Source: an uncultured euryarchaeote
GTDB lineage: Archaea; Nanohalarchaeota; Nanosalinia; Nanosalinales; Nanosalinaceae
Assembly (NCBI GenBank): GCA_937132175.1
Contig: CAKZNU010000073.1
Span: forward strand, 1-19,335
Direction of reading: 5' to 3'
DNA length: 19,335 nt
Positions 1 to 6,764 of the stretch are shown one piece after another. The position numbers and the translations under genes are program-made. The notes beneath the pieces were generated by a model. It saw only the letters and a list, made by a program, of their open reading frames with translations, searched no databases and had not been told where the DNA came from. The first letter of the stretch is position 1; every line of letters starts with the position of its first letter.

Positions 1-938
1 CTCGTAGGTACCTCAAGCGAGTTCTCAAGCTGTGGTCCAATAATATTTGTTGAGGCAGTTCCTGCCCACTGCAGATATGCGTTTCCTACGCCGAAGGCTC
101 CGAGCACAGGGGCGGCGAAAAGAGGAATGAACTGGGAAACAAAGAACAGTGTCGCCGCCACCAGTACACCTGAAATAATTGCTGCAATAAAAGTGTAATA
201 TAGCCAGGCACCCAGCAAGGCCCCAAAAACGGATGCCCCGCCTCCAGCAGCCAGGCTTTCGAGAGCCGGTGCAGATCCTTCTAAGAGCCCGCCGAGACCC
301 TCAAGCTCCTCGGCTTCGGCTACAGTTTCATTCAGTTCGTTGAACGAGTCCACTGTTTCCTTGGCCTCTCTCACAGACTGAACTCCTGCGGTCGCCTGCT
401 CTATAGCGTTAGGTCCTGCAGCTGCTGCCTGGGCTTCACCTGCTGCCTCTCCGCCAAGGATCTTGCTTGAGGCTGCAGAAACAACTATAACAGCCGCGAA
501 AGGCGCTGCGATAAACACGAACTTGAACAGGAACTCTATCCAGAATCCTAACGTATAAACCGTAGCAGGAGACTCCAGGATACTGAACAGAAGCGACTGG
601 TAGTCAATGAAGTACAGGACTAACAGCGCTACAGGGACATATCTAAGCTTGCAGTTCAACAGCCGAGATATACCCGACTTCTCCTTACCCTTCCTCAGGT
701 TTCCGACTCCCTCATGAAACACATGCTGAACTAGGCCAAAGCTTCTACCGAAGAAGTCGTACGCCAGCTTAAAAGGTAGAAGAACCAGACCGATAACCGC
801 TTTTATAATGAAGGACATCGCCCTGATGTAGTATTTTCCGACTTTCATCAGAAACCAGAGATAAAAATAAACGGTAACAGAGAGACCCAGCGTTACAGGC
901 GAGAGCAACAGTGCGACACCCCATCCTCTTGCACTCAT
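1..938 (-). CDS. Multi-pass membrane protein of unknown function (C-terminus beyond window)
   Basis: An open frame runs without a stop from an ATG at 938 to the window edge, giving about 312 residues and lacking the C-terminus. The product starts MSARGWGVALLLSPVTLGLS. Hydrophobic stretches at about residues 6-30, 40-62, 100-120, 128-153 and a long one at 235-275 suggest five or six membrane segments. Residues 155-230 form an Ala/Glu-rich, probably helical soluble region between them. The ATG overlaps the TGA of the upstream gene (ATGA, 4 nt), so the two are probably translated together, which suggests a membrane complex with the anchored surface protein encoded before it. I do not recognise a family. 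The reading frame is well supported by its length and membrane-like composition; the function is unknown. Confidence 0.8.
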   Translation of the reverse strand, partial: MSARGWGVALLLSPVTLGLSVTVYFYLWFLMKVGKYYIRAMSFIIKAVIGLVLLPFKLAYDFFGRSFGLVQHVFHEGVGNLRKGKEKSGISRLLNCKLRYVPVALLVLYFIDYQSLLFSILESPATVYTLGFWIEFLFKFVFIAAPFAAVIVVSAASSKILGGEAAGEAQAAAAGPNAIEQATAGVQSVREAKETVDSFNELNETVAEAEELEGLGGLLEGSAPALESLAAGGGASVFGALLGAWLYYTFIAAIISGVLVAATLFFVSQFIPLFAAPVLGAFGVGNAYLQWAGTASTNIIGPQLENSLEVPT

Positions 939-2086
939 GAGCTATCTTCCTCCGAGACCAGACGCAGATTCACGATGCTGTAAGAACCCTGTCCCTGAAC
1001 TCTAAACGTGTTCGAGCTCTCGAGGGCGTCCGAAGGTACATCTACAGTATTTTCCCCGTTTGTAGGCGAGATCGTTGTGTTAAAGTCGTTGAGCTCCACC
1101 TTGAGATTAGGGTTTCCGGTTACAAGCTGGTAGTCAAACCTCATCTCCTCCGATGTATCTCCTCTTTCCGCATATGAAAGCTGGTCCTGAGTGAGATCGA
1201 ACTGTCTCTGTGTAACGGTAGGCTCCGTCTGTGCAACGTATCTTACTGTTATCTCTGCGTCCTCAACCCTGTATTCGGCTTCGGACTCTGTCTCGAAGGT
1301 AACGGTATTCGAAGCCGGCACCAGATCGGTTTCCGACCTCTCTATCTCGATGCTCTGTCTGGATCTGGCGGACCTTGAGCTGAAGATTGTTTTGTCATTA
1401 ACGGAGACCTCCAGAGGCTCCGTAGGCACCGCTGTATCTATCGGGAGTCTGTAAGACAGGTTCGCACCGATAAAGCCTCCGTTCTGAAGCTCATAGTCGT
1501 ACATACGGAACCTATCAGTGAACAGTCCTTCTGATCTGTCCGTCACAGATACCTCAAGGTCTTCCAGGCGGTAAGTCGTCTCTGAGGCTATACCTCCGGA
1601 GGTCGTGCCTATCCTGAAGCTGTTGTTACCAGGCTTGAGACCGTCCTCAATCTGTATGTTCTCGGAGCCGCCCGAGACCAGATCCTGTTCAAATACCCTT
1701 TCTCCGTTTACCTCTATGTATAGCTTTCCATCTCCTTCCTTTCCAAGTACGTCAAAGGAGAAGTTTGCCGCGGAAGGATCGGTAGCGTTGTAGGAAAAAC
1801 TGAGCGAGTCTCCGGACGTGAGGGACTTCTTCACGGATACATCCCTGCGGGAGAATACGTTTACAGGTTCCTGTGCCTCGCTCACGCTGAAGTCACCGAG
1901 ACAGCGGTTTGGTATACGTGGTTTCGGGTCCCCAACCCCTCCAAGGTTTCTTGAGAAATGTGACATCTCGGCGGGCTCTGACCCACCCACAAGCCCGAAC
2001 ACGACGCCTCCGGCCTGGGCTGCTATCAGCATCAGGCCGAAAAAGGTCAGGCCTACCGCCGCTACCACGCCAAAGCTTTCTGCCAT
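935..2086 (-). CDS. Membrane-anchored surface protein with three related beta-rich repeats, unknown function
   Basis: The 383-residue product has an N-terminal hydrophobic segment (about residues 6-33) acting as a signal anchor or uncleaved signal, followed by a beta-rich, polar exterior. Three related units can be seen at about residues 95-182, 208-284 and 314-378. Each has an opening strand (SFSYN, LSYRL, MRFDY), a central L-x-V/I-x-V/L-N-x hairpin (LYIEVNG, LEVSVND, LKVELND), an N-S/T-F or N-T-V-T-F strand, and a closing Y-x-[VLI]-x-[DN]-[AL] strand. This suggests tandem beta-sandwich (jelly-roll, possibly ligand-binding) domains; that fold is an inference. The start is ATG at 2086, with an AT-rich element about 25-30 nt upstream and no Shine-Dalgarno, so the message may be leaderless. 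It is translationally coupled to the following multi-pass membrane protein gene. No family was recognised. Confidence 0.8.
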   Translation of the reverse strand: MAESFGVVAAVGLTFFGLMLIAAQAGGVVFGLVGGSEPAEMSHFSRNLGGVGDPKPRIPNRCLGDFSVSEAQEPVNVFSRRDVSVKKSLTSGDSLSFSYNATDPSAANFSFDVLGKEGDGKLYIEVNGERVFEQDLVSGGSENIQIEDGLKPGNNSFRIGTTSGGIASETTYRLEDLEVSVTDRSEGLFTDRFRMYDYELQNGGFIGANLSYRLPIDTAVPTEPLEVSVNDKTIFSSRSARSRQSIEIERSETDLVPASNTVTFETESEAEYRVEDAEITVRYVAQTEPTVTQRQFDLTQDQLSYAERGDTSEEMRFDYQLVTGNPNLKVELNDFNTTISPTNGENTVDVPSDALESSNTFRVQGQGSYSIVNLRLVSEEDSS

Positions 2087-2109
2087 CTAAGGTTACTTTG
2101 GTCTTCGCA

Positions 2110-2120
2110 GGTTTTTATTT
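2110..2120. promoter_or_regulatory. Shared AT-rich (TATA-like) element between divergent genes
   Basis: The 55-nt gap between the divergent starts at 2086 (minus) and 2142 (plus) contains one AT-rich run, GTTTTTATTTG. It lies almost exactly midway, about 24-30 nt from either start codon, the distance at which an archaeal TATA box drives a leaderless transcript. On the minus strand it reads CAAATAAAAAC. Either one element serves both directions or two overlap. This is inferred from position only. Confidence 0.45.
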
Positions 2121-2141
2121 GTACGCAGGAAGATCGCAGCC

Positions 2142-3125
2142 GTGGATATACTTAGATCAGACAGAGACGAGGGATACGTCAAGATAGATATAGAGAGTAG
2201 GGACGACCTCTGGTACCTGAAGGACATAATCAAAGGCGGGGAACGTCTGAGAAAGAGAACGAGGAGAACAAAGCTCGACGGAAGAGAGAAGAAATCCTGT
2301 ATACTGACTGTAGAGGCAGAGAAAACGGAGTACCAGGAGGATCGTCTCCGGGTAACCGGCGAGATAAAAAAGGGAGATGAAGACGTTGAGATGGGTTATC
2401 ACACCTTCAATCTTGAGGATGGAGACGAGGTAGAGATAAGAAAGGAGTTTACGGAAGGAGAACGGGAGAAGCTTCAGGAGGCGGAGTCACACAGGCAGTA
2501 TCAAGTGCTTTTCTGCCTGGTGGAGAAAGGAGGGGTAGATTTCTACGTTGTACGTGAAACCGGTATCGAGGATCTTTCCTCCATCGAGGTAAACATTCCC
2601 GGAAAGCTTTACAGCGATCAGGAATCCGGTGAAGACTTCTACAGCCAGGTCCAAGAATACATACAGAGGGCGGGATCGGAGTTCGATTACATCGTGCTAG
2701 CCGGACCAGGCCACGAAAAGAACAAGGTGAAAAACAGCCTGTCCGAAGGCATTCTGGAAAAGGTTTTCATGCAGGATACCTCCGTCACCGGGAAGACAGG
2801 GCTCAACGAAGCAATCAAAAGAGGTGCACTTGAAAAAGTGGTAGAAGACTCCAGAATCTCAGAGGAGACAAGGATCTTCAGAGAGTTCACCGAGAAGCTT
2901 CGTGGAGGAGAGGAGGCAGCGTACGGAGCCGAAAAGGTCTACGAGCTTGCAGGGCAGGGAGCTGTCGAGAAGCTGCTCGTTACCTCCGAGATGAACAGGG
3001 AGAGACCGGAAATTGCAGAGAAGGTCGAACAGATGGGCGGAGAATCGAAGGTCATGCATACGGATCACGAGGCTGGAGAACGTCTCGAGGAACTGGGTGG
3101 GATAGCAGCTATTCTACGGTATTGA
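2142..3125 (+). CDS. pelA: Pelota (Dom34-type) mRNA surveillance / ribosome rescue factor
   Basis: Archaeal pelota recognises ribosomes stalled on mRNA and, with aEF1A and ABCE1, dissociates them; it acts in the cytosol. The 327-residue product has the expected three-part layout: an Sm-like N-terminal domain (about 1-125) with the family signature near G-E-I-K-K-G and G-Y-H-T-F-N-L-E (residues 73-91), a central eRF1-like domain (about 126-235), and an eRF1_3/L7Ae-like C-terminal domain (about 240-327) containing AYGAEKVYELAGQGAVEKLL. No GGQ hydrolysis motif is seen in the central domain, as expected for pelota and unlike aRF1. The start is GTG at 2142, about 27 nt from an AT-rich element, so the transcript is probably leaderless. 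It is the only plus-strand gene, and its last 17 nt overlap the end of the convergent htrA gene. The length is slightly below the usual 340-355 residues. Confidence 0.93.
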   Translation: MDILRSDRDEGYVKIDIESRDDLWYLKDIIKGGERLRKRTRRTKLDGREKKSCILTVEAEKTEYQEDRLRVTGEIKKGDEDVEMGYHTFNLEDGDEVEIRKEFTEGEREKLQEAESHRQYQVLFCLVEKGGVDFYVVRETGIEDLSSIEVNIPGKLYSDQESGEDFYSQVQEYIQRAGSEFDYIVLAGPGHEKNKVKNSLSEGILEKVFMQDTSVTGKTGLNEAIKRGALEKVVEDSRISEETRIFREFTEKLRGGEEAAYGAEKVYELAGQGAVEKLLVTSEMNRERPEIAEKVEQMGGESKVMHTDHEAGERLEELGGIAAILRY

Positions 3126-4230
3126 GATTGGCTTCACTTCTTGAACCCAGGACAAGAGGAATATCTCTTCTTTCACCGTCTCTCAGCACGGTCACGTTTA
3201 TCTTCTCACCGACTTCTGCCTGTGTCTGGAGGTAAAGCTGTATATCGTTTATGCCTGAAACAGGCTCTCCTCCGAGCCCCACTACAACGTCTCCTCCGTA
3301 CCGGGTGCTTCTTCCGTCAAGCTGGTATGTCTGGTTGCTTGGTCTGATGCCGGCTTTCTCCGCCGGACTGTCCTTAACCGTTTCAAGCACCAGGAAGCCT
3401 TCGTCGCTGGAGAGGTTCATCTGTTGTGCCCTCTCAGGAAAGTCGCTGAGGCCTGATACACCCAGCCAGGGATAACGAAAGTCGTCTCCGGTCTCGATCA
3501 TCTGTGGCACAACGTTCTTCACGATGCTTGAAGGTATCGCAAACCCGATTCCCGAGAAAGTTCCTGTCCTGCTCTCTATAGCCGTATTCACCCCAACAAT
3601 TTCTCCTTCGGCGTTAAGTAGAGGCCCACCCGAGTTTCCAGGGTTTATGGCCGCGTCGGTCTGTATAACCTGGGGAATCGAGAACCCGGTCTGTGTCGGT
3701 AAAAGCCTTCCTTTCTGTGACACTATACCCTTCGTCATGGTTCCACGCAGTCCGAAAGGGTTGCCGATGGCGACAACAGGGTCTCCAACCGAAACCGAGG
3801 AGACTTCCGCGAGCTCAAGAGGGTCAAGGCCTCTTCTCTCGACCCTGAGTACCGCCAGATCGTTGTTCGGTGAAGTACCTACAATCTCTGCATCAAGCGG
3901 AGAGCCCTCAGGAAAAGTCACCTCGACATCAGAAGAGTTACCTACTACATGCTCGTTAGTCACGATATAGCCGTCCTCCCCGTAGACAAACCCTGATCCC
4001 TGTGTACGGGTTGCCTCGGAGGTCACCGAAACTATACTCTCCCTGCTGTTTTCAAAGACGGTCTTGAACCTTGTGAAGTTGGCGGACTTCTCGACAAGAA
4101 CCGGCTCGGACTCGACATCGATACTGTCAAGCCTGGCATCAAATCCGGCATAAGCCACCATTGCACCGAGAAAACTCCCTGAAATCAAGGCTGCAACGAT
4201 AACTGCTAAATGTGATTTTCTGATCTCCAT
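3109..4230 (-). CDS. htrA: HtrA/DegP-like membrane-anchored serine protease with PDZ domain
   Basis: This is a quality-control protease of the S1C family, expected to cleave misfolded proteins outside the cytoplasmic membrane. The 373-residue product has an N-terminal anchor (about residues 8-29), then a trypsin-like domain with a complete triad: His94 in TNEHVVG, Asp124 in NNDLAVL and Ser200 in NPGNSGGP. The oxyanion-loop region GNPFGLRGTMTKGIVS is also present. One PDZ domain follows (about residues 255-360), with GFLVLETVKDSPAEKAGI and GGDVVVGLGGEPVSG. The family usually has one or two PDZ domains, so this resembles DegS or archaeal single-PDZ forms. The start is ATG at 4230 with an AT-rich element at 4251-4259, suggesting a leaderless message. 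Its 3' end overlaps the pelota gene by 17 nt. Confidence 0.95.
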   Translation of the reverse strand: MEIRKSHLAVIVAALISGSFLGAMVAYAGFDARLDSIDVESEPVLVEKSANFTRFKTVFENSRESIVSVTSEATRTQGSGFVYGEDGYIVTNEHVVGNSSDVEVTFPEGSPLDAEIVGTSPNNDLAVLRVERRGLDPLELAEVSSVSVGDPVVAIGNPFGLRGTMTKGIVSQKGRLLPTQTGFSIPQVIQTDAAINPGNSGGPLLNAEGEIVGVNTAIESRTGTFSGIGFAIPSSIVKNVVPQMIETGDDFRYPWLGVSGLSDFPERAQQMNLSSDEGFLVLETVKDSPAEKAGIRPSNQTYQLDGRSTRYGGDVVVGLGGEPVSGINDIQLYLQTQAEVGEKINVTVLRDGERRDIPLVLGSRSEANLNTVE

Positions 4231-4250
4231 ATTGCATTCTCACACTGCAG

Positions 4251-4260
4251 AAAATAAAAG
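4251..4260 (-). promoter_or_regulatory. TATA-like element of htrA, overlapping the tRNA-Ser termination region
   Basis: On the minus strand this reads CTTTTATTTT. It is centred about 25 nt from the htrA ATG, as for a leaderless archaeal promoter. The same T-rich stretch, with TTTT at 4268-4271, lies directly after the tRNA-Ser 3' end. It could also serve as the oligo-T terminator that archaeal RNA polymerase uses. Both roles are inferred. Confidence 0.45.
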
Positions 4261-4273
4261 GCTGCGGAAAAGT

Positions 4274-4362
4274 CGCCGAGGCTGGGATTTGAACCCAGGA
4301 GGAGCGTTACACTCCACCGCCTTTCCAGGGCGGCACCTTTAGCCAGACTCAGTCACCTCGGC
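4274..4362 (-). tRNA. tRNA-Ser (anticodon GGA)
   Basis: The minus strand folds into an 89-nt class II tRNA. A 7-bp acceptor stem pairs GCCGAGG with CCTCGGC. The anticodon stem is CCGCC/GGCGG with loop CTGGAAA, giving anticodon GGA (reads UCC and UCU). There is a long variable arm (GGAGTGTAACGCTCC) and a TPsiC arm CTGGG-TTCAAAT-CCCAG. The discriminator base is G, as in serine tRNAs. CCA is not encoded (the following bases are ACT), so it must be added after transcription. No intron is seen. The gene lies between the HD-domain gene and htrA on the same strand. Confidence 0.97.
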
Positions 4363-4383
4363 CTCTAAACCTGTTTCTGGACG

Positions 4384-4394
4384 AAATTTTTTAT
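4384..4394 (-). promoter_or_regulatory. TATA-like element of tRNA-Ser
   Basis: On the minus strand this reads CATAAAAAATT, centred about 27 nt upstream of the first base of the tRNA. Transcription would then begin at or very near the mature 5' end. It sits immediately after the stop codon of the HD-domain gene. Confidence 0.5.
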
Positions 4395-4397
4395 GGC

Positions 4398-4970
4398 CTA
4401 ACCGGAGCCTTCATGAGAAAACCTTTTCCTCACTTCGGAAAAGAGTTCTCTACCTGTCTCAGTATTCAATCTAGGCTCCGTGTAACTGAAGAACTCGTCT
4501 AAATCCTTCTGTCCGTCGCTTCGATCCTCCTTCTTATACTTCAGTGCCTGTAGACACATGTCTATCATATCCATGTCCTTGACAAACCTGGACGTCTTCG
4601 TTTCTCTTTCCTGATACTCCTCCCAGAGCTCCATTACCTCCTCAAATCTATTCTCTGGTGGAAGCTCATGTATAGCTTCCCTCTCGAGCTCTTCTTTTTT
4701 CTCATCAGTTCTCTCGTATCTATCTGCGTGCTTTTCGGAGACCAGGTCTCCTGTCTTAGCTTCAGGTAGATCCTGTACAACAGCCATCTTGACAGCTTTA
4801 CCTTCATCAACGTCTTCCTCATCTGCATACAGAAGACAGAGAAACTTTACACCCCAGACGTGTGAAGCAACCGACTCAGGATCCTTTACTCCCTTGAAAA
4901 GCCAGCCCGTTCTGACTTCATCCTTTACGTTGTACGACTCCAAGAGGAAGTCTATGTCATCCGGATCCAT
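4398..4970 (-). CDS. HD-domain protein, HDDC2/YfbR (5'-deoxynucleotidase-like), with altered HD dyad
   Basis: The product resembles the HDDC2/YfbR group of HD hydrolases, some of which remove phosphate from dNMPs. Visible landmarks are RTGWLFKGVKDPESVASHVW (residues 20-39, first His ligand H37), KMAVVQDLPEAKTGD (61-75) and KDMDMIDMCLQALKY (131-145, distal Asp). The usual signature is H-D-L-x-E-A, but here the codon is CAG, giving Gln66-Asp67, so a key metal-ligand His is missing. Activity may be lost or changed. I chose ATG at 4970 (190 residues) over an in-frame GTG at 5015. An AT-rich element at 4988-5000 lies at leaderless-promoter distance from 4970, and 4970 is where the family's similarity begins. 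The neighbours suggest no shared pathway. Confidence 0.8.
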   Translation of the reverse strand: MDPDDIDFLLESYNVKDEVRTGWLFKGVKDPESVASHVWGVKFLCLLYADEEDVDEGKAVKMAVVQDLPEAKTGDLVSEKHADRYERTDEKKEELEREAIHELPPENRFEEVMELWEEYQERETKTSRFVKDMDMIDMCLQALKYKKEDRSDGQKDLDEFFSYTEPRLNTETGRELFSEVRKRFSHEGSG

Positions 4971-4987
4971 ACCTATCAGAATTGGTG

Positions 4988-5000
4988 CTAAATTTTTTAT
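4988..5000 (-). promoter_or_regulatory. TATA-like element of the HD-domain gene
   Basis: The minus strand reads ATAAAAAATTTAG, spanning 18-30 nt upstream of the ATG at 4970. This favours that ATG over the upstream GTG at 5015, which would lie before the element. The rest of the 4971-5106 gap shows nothing else I can name. Confidence 0.45.
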
Positions 5001-5106
5001 CCTGCCCGAGCTCACGGATAAGGACCGATACAGCCTCAGTCTAACCCAGGATGAATATACCGTGAAAGGGTGTTCAGTGTTTTGGGATATTTACGGACAC
5101 GTTTGT

Positions 5107-5742
5107 CTAGTGCTGAGAGGTCCTGCGACAGAAGACGTTCCAGACCGGGTTCTCGAATCCTTCCTCATTTACCTCGGAGTACTTTTCCAGAACCCGGAAG
5201 CCGTTTCTCTCCAGAGCCTCCTCTGCGAAGGAGCGAGTCACCAGATACCTCTTGATTCTCGATCCGTCCTCCTCTCTACGTATAAATGACTCCGGGCTGT
5301 CCTCGGTAAGCTTGAAGCTGAGGTAGAATACGCCGCCGGGAGAGGTTATTCTCGAGATCTCGGATATAATCTCCTTCATCTCTTCCTCAGGGTAAAAATG
5401 TATAACCGAGTTACACCAGATACCTTGGAAACTTCCGTCCTCTAAGCCTGTGTCCTTAATGCCGGATCTGATGAACTCTCCCTGCATGTTTTGCCTTGCA
5501 AAGGCTAGAGCTTGCCCGGCAAGATCTATGCCCTTTGCCTCAAGCCCGTTTCTCTGAAAGTAGTCTACGTCTCTGCCCCAGCCACATCCTGCGTCAAGAA
5601 CCTTTTCTCCCTCAACCAGGTCACAGAAAGTCTCGAGGAGGTCCATGTATCCCTGCATGTAGTCCTTATCCAGGGAGTATCTTTCTACCATCTCCCTGAA
5701 GTTTTCGTTAAACCAGTTTACAGGATCCTCTGTTTCAGGCAT
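5107..5742 (-). CDS. Class I SAM-dependent methyltransferase, substrate unknown
   Basis: The 211-residue product has a Rossmann-like methyltransferase core. Motif I is VLDAGCGWGRDV (SAM binding, about residues 49-60). An acidic loop after strand 2 lies in KGIDLAGQALAFAR. Motif IV is near GIWCNSVIHFYPEEEM, and the post-motif strand SPGGVFYLSFK follows. These place it in the Methyltransf_11/25-like group, whose substrates (small molecule, lipid, tRNA or protein) cannot be told from sequence. The start is ATG at 5742, 26 nt after the cbf5 stop, so it may be co-transcribed with that RNA-modification gene. This is only a weak hint of an RNA-linked role. Confidence 0.85.
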   Translation of the reverse strand: MPETEDPVNWFNENFREMVERYSLDKDYMQGYMDLLETFCDLVEGEKVLDAGCGWGRDVDYFQRNGLEAKGIDLAGQALAFARQNMQGEFIRSGIKDTGLEDGSFQGIWCNSVIHFYPEEEMKEIISEISRITSPGGVFYLSFKLTEDSPESFIRREEDGSRIKRYLVTRSFAEEALERNGFRVLEKYSEVNEEGFENPVWNVFCRRTSQH

Positions 5743-5768
5743 GCATTCGTTATGGAGTTAGACTGTTT

Positions 5769-6725
5769 TTACTGTTTCCATCTCTTCGGGTATGTCTCCG
5801 GGTCTATGTGGACGGACTCGAGGGATACTGCGGTGCCTTCGCCGTCGTAAATATTCTGTGAAGACATCTCTGCCTGTCCAACTGCGACAAGCTCTCCTTT
5901 GAGGGTTGTTACTGCGACTCGGTCTCCGGGAGAGATACCTCCCTGTAGCTTGGATACTCCGGCACATCCGAGGTCCGCTCCGTTGGCCACAGCGTTGACC
6001 GCTGAGTCCTTGATCACTATCTTTGGAGTGTTCTCTATAGCTCTTTCGATAGGGTGAAGAACCTTCTTTATTTCTCTGCTGTTTCCGTTCTTGTGGAAGT
6101 GGTATGCGTCTACGGCTTCTTGAACCGTACATGTTTCTCTTTCATGTATGGATCCCTGTCTTGTTCTCCTGAGTTCCTCCATCTTTCCTCCTGTACCCAG
6201 CCTTTCCGCAAGATCCTGGATCATCACCCGGACGTAGAAGCCGGCTTCACACTCTATACGGCCCAGGACCTTCTTCTGTCTGGTCTCAAGTAACTCTGCC
6301 TCGTACATCTCTCTTTCACGTTCCTCCCTCTTCACAGCACTTTTCTCGGGCGGAACCTGTCTGTTCGTACCCTTCATCGACAGCAGGTTCTCACGTATCT
6401 CTTCGTCGTCTACGGAGTCTTCAAGCTCTGCCAGAAAGACGTATTCCTTTCTCGAGGACGAGAGCAGGTTGTTCATTCGTGTGCCTGACTCTATGCCTAT
6501 TGGCAGGACGCCGGTTGCGTTCGGATCCAGTGTTCCGAAGTGTCCTGCCTTATCCAGGTTCAGCTCCTCTCTTATCCAGGTAGTAACCTGGCTGCTGGTA
6601 GGTCCGAAGGGCTTGTCTATAATTATTATTCCCTTCTGAAGTAACTTGTCGGGAGACCTGTTTTCAGGCACGCAGCCGAACTCAGGGTCTGTCTCGGATT
6701 CCTCCCGCGTATACCAGTTTTCCAT
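5769..6725 (-). CDS. truB: Cbf5/TruB-family tRNA and rRNA pseudouridine synthase
   Basis: This is an archaeal Cbf5-type enzyme, the catalytic subunit of H/ACA guide RNPs; it can also modify tRNA U55. The 318-residue product has GIIIIDKPFGPTSSQV (about 32-47), the catalytic motif GHFGTLDPNATGVLPI with Asp67, the central YVFLAEL and GFYVRVMIQDLAERLGTGG motifs, and a C-terminal PUA domain (about 235-310: KIVIKDSAVNAVANGADLG and GDRVAVTTLKGELVAVG). A Phe replaces the usual Ser in G-H-S-G-T-L-D-P. The N-terminus and PUA domain match archaeal Cbf5 rather than bacterial TruB. Start ATG at 6725 has a TATA-like TTAAAAAA at 6745-6753. In many archaea cbf5 lies at the end of the secY region, as here. 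Confidence 0.94.
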   Translation of the reverse strand: MENWYTREESETDPEFGCVPENRSPDKLLQKGIIIIDKPFGPTSSQVTTWIREELNLDKAGHFGTLDPNATGVLPIGIESGTRMNNLLSSSRKEYVFLAELEDSVDDEEIRENLLSMKGTNRQVPPEKSAVKREEREREMYEAELLETRQKKVLGRIECEAGFYVRVMIQDLAERLGTGGKMEELRRTRQGSIHERETCTVQEAVDAYHFHKNGNSREIKKVLHPIERAIENTPKIVIKDSAVNAVANGADLGCAGVSKLQGGISPGDRVAVTTLKGELVAVGQAEMSSQNIYDGEGTAVSLESVHIDPETYPKRWKQ

Positions 6726-6744
6726 AGTTGAGGATACTGTTGAG

Positions 6745-6753
6745 GTTTTTTAA
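6745..6753 (-). promoter_or_regulatory. TATA-like element of cbf5
   Basis: The minus strand reads TTAAAAAAC within the 39-nt gap after the EMC3-like gene. It starts 28 nt before the ATG at 6725, consistent with a leaderless cbf5 transcript. There is no Shine-Dalgarno-like sequence before that ATG. Confidence 0.5.
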
Positions 6754-6764
6754 CCGGTCGAAGC

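Noticed and set aside
5758..6132. Minus-strand Arg-rich open frame of 124 codons inside cbf5
   Set aside because: It is a shifted frame of the well-conserved cbf5 gene, including its PUA domain, with no independent support.
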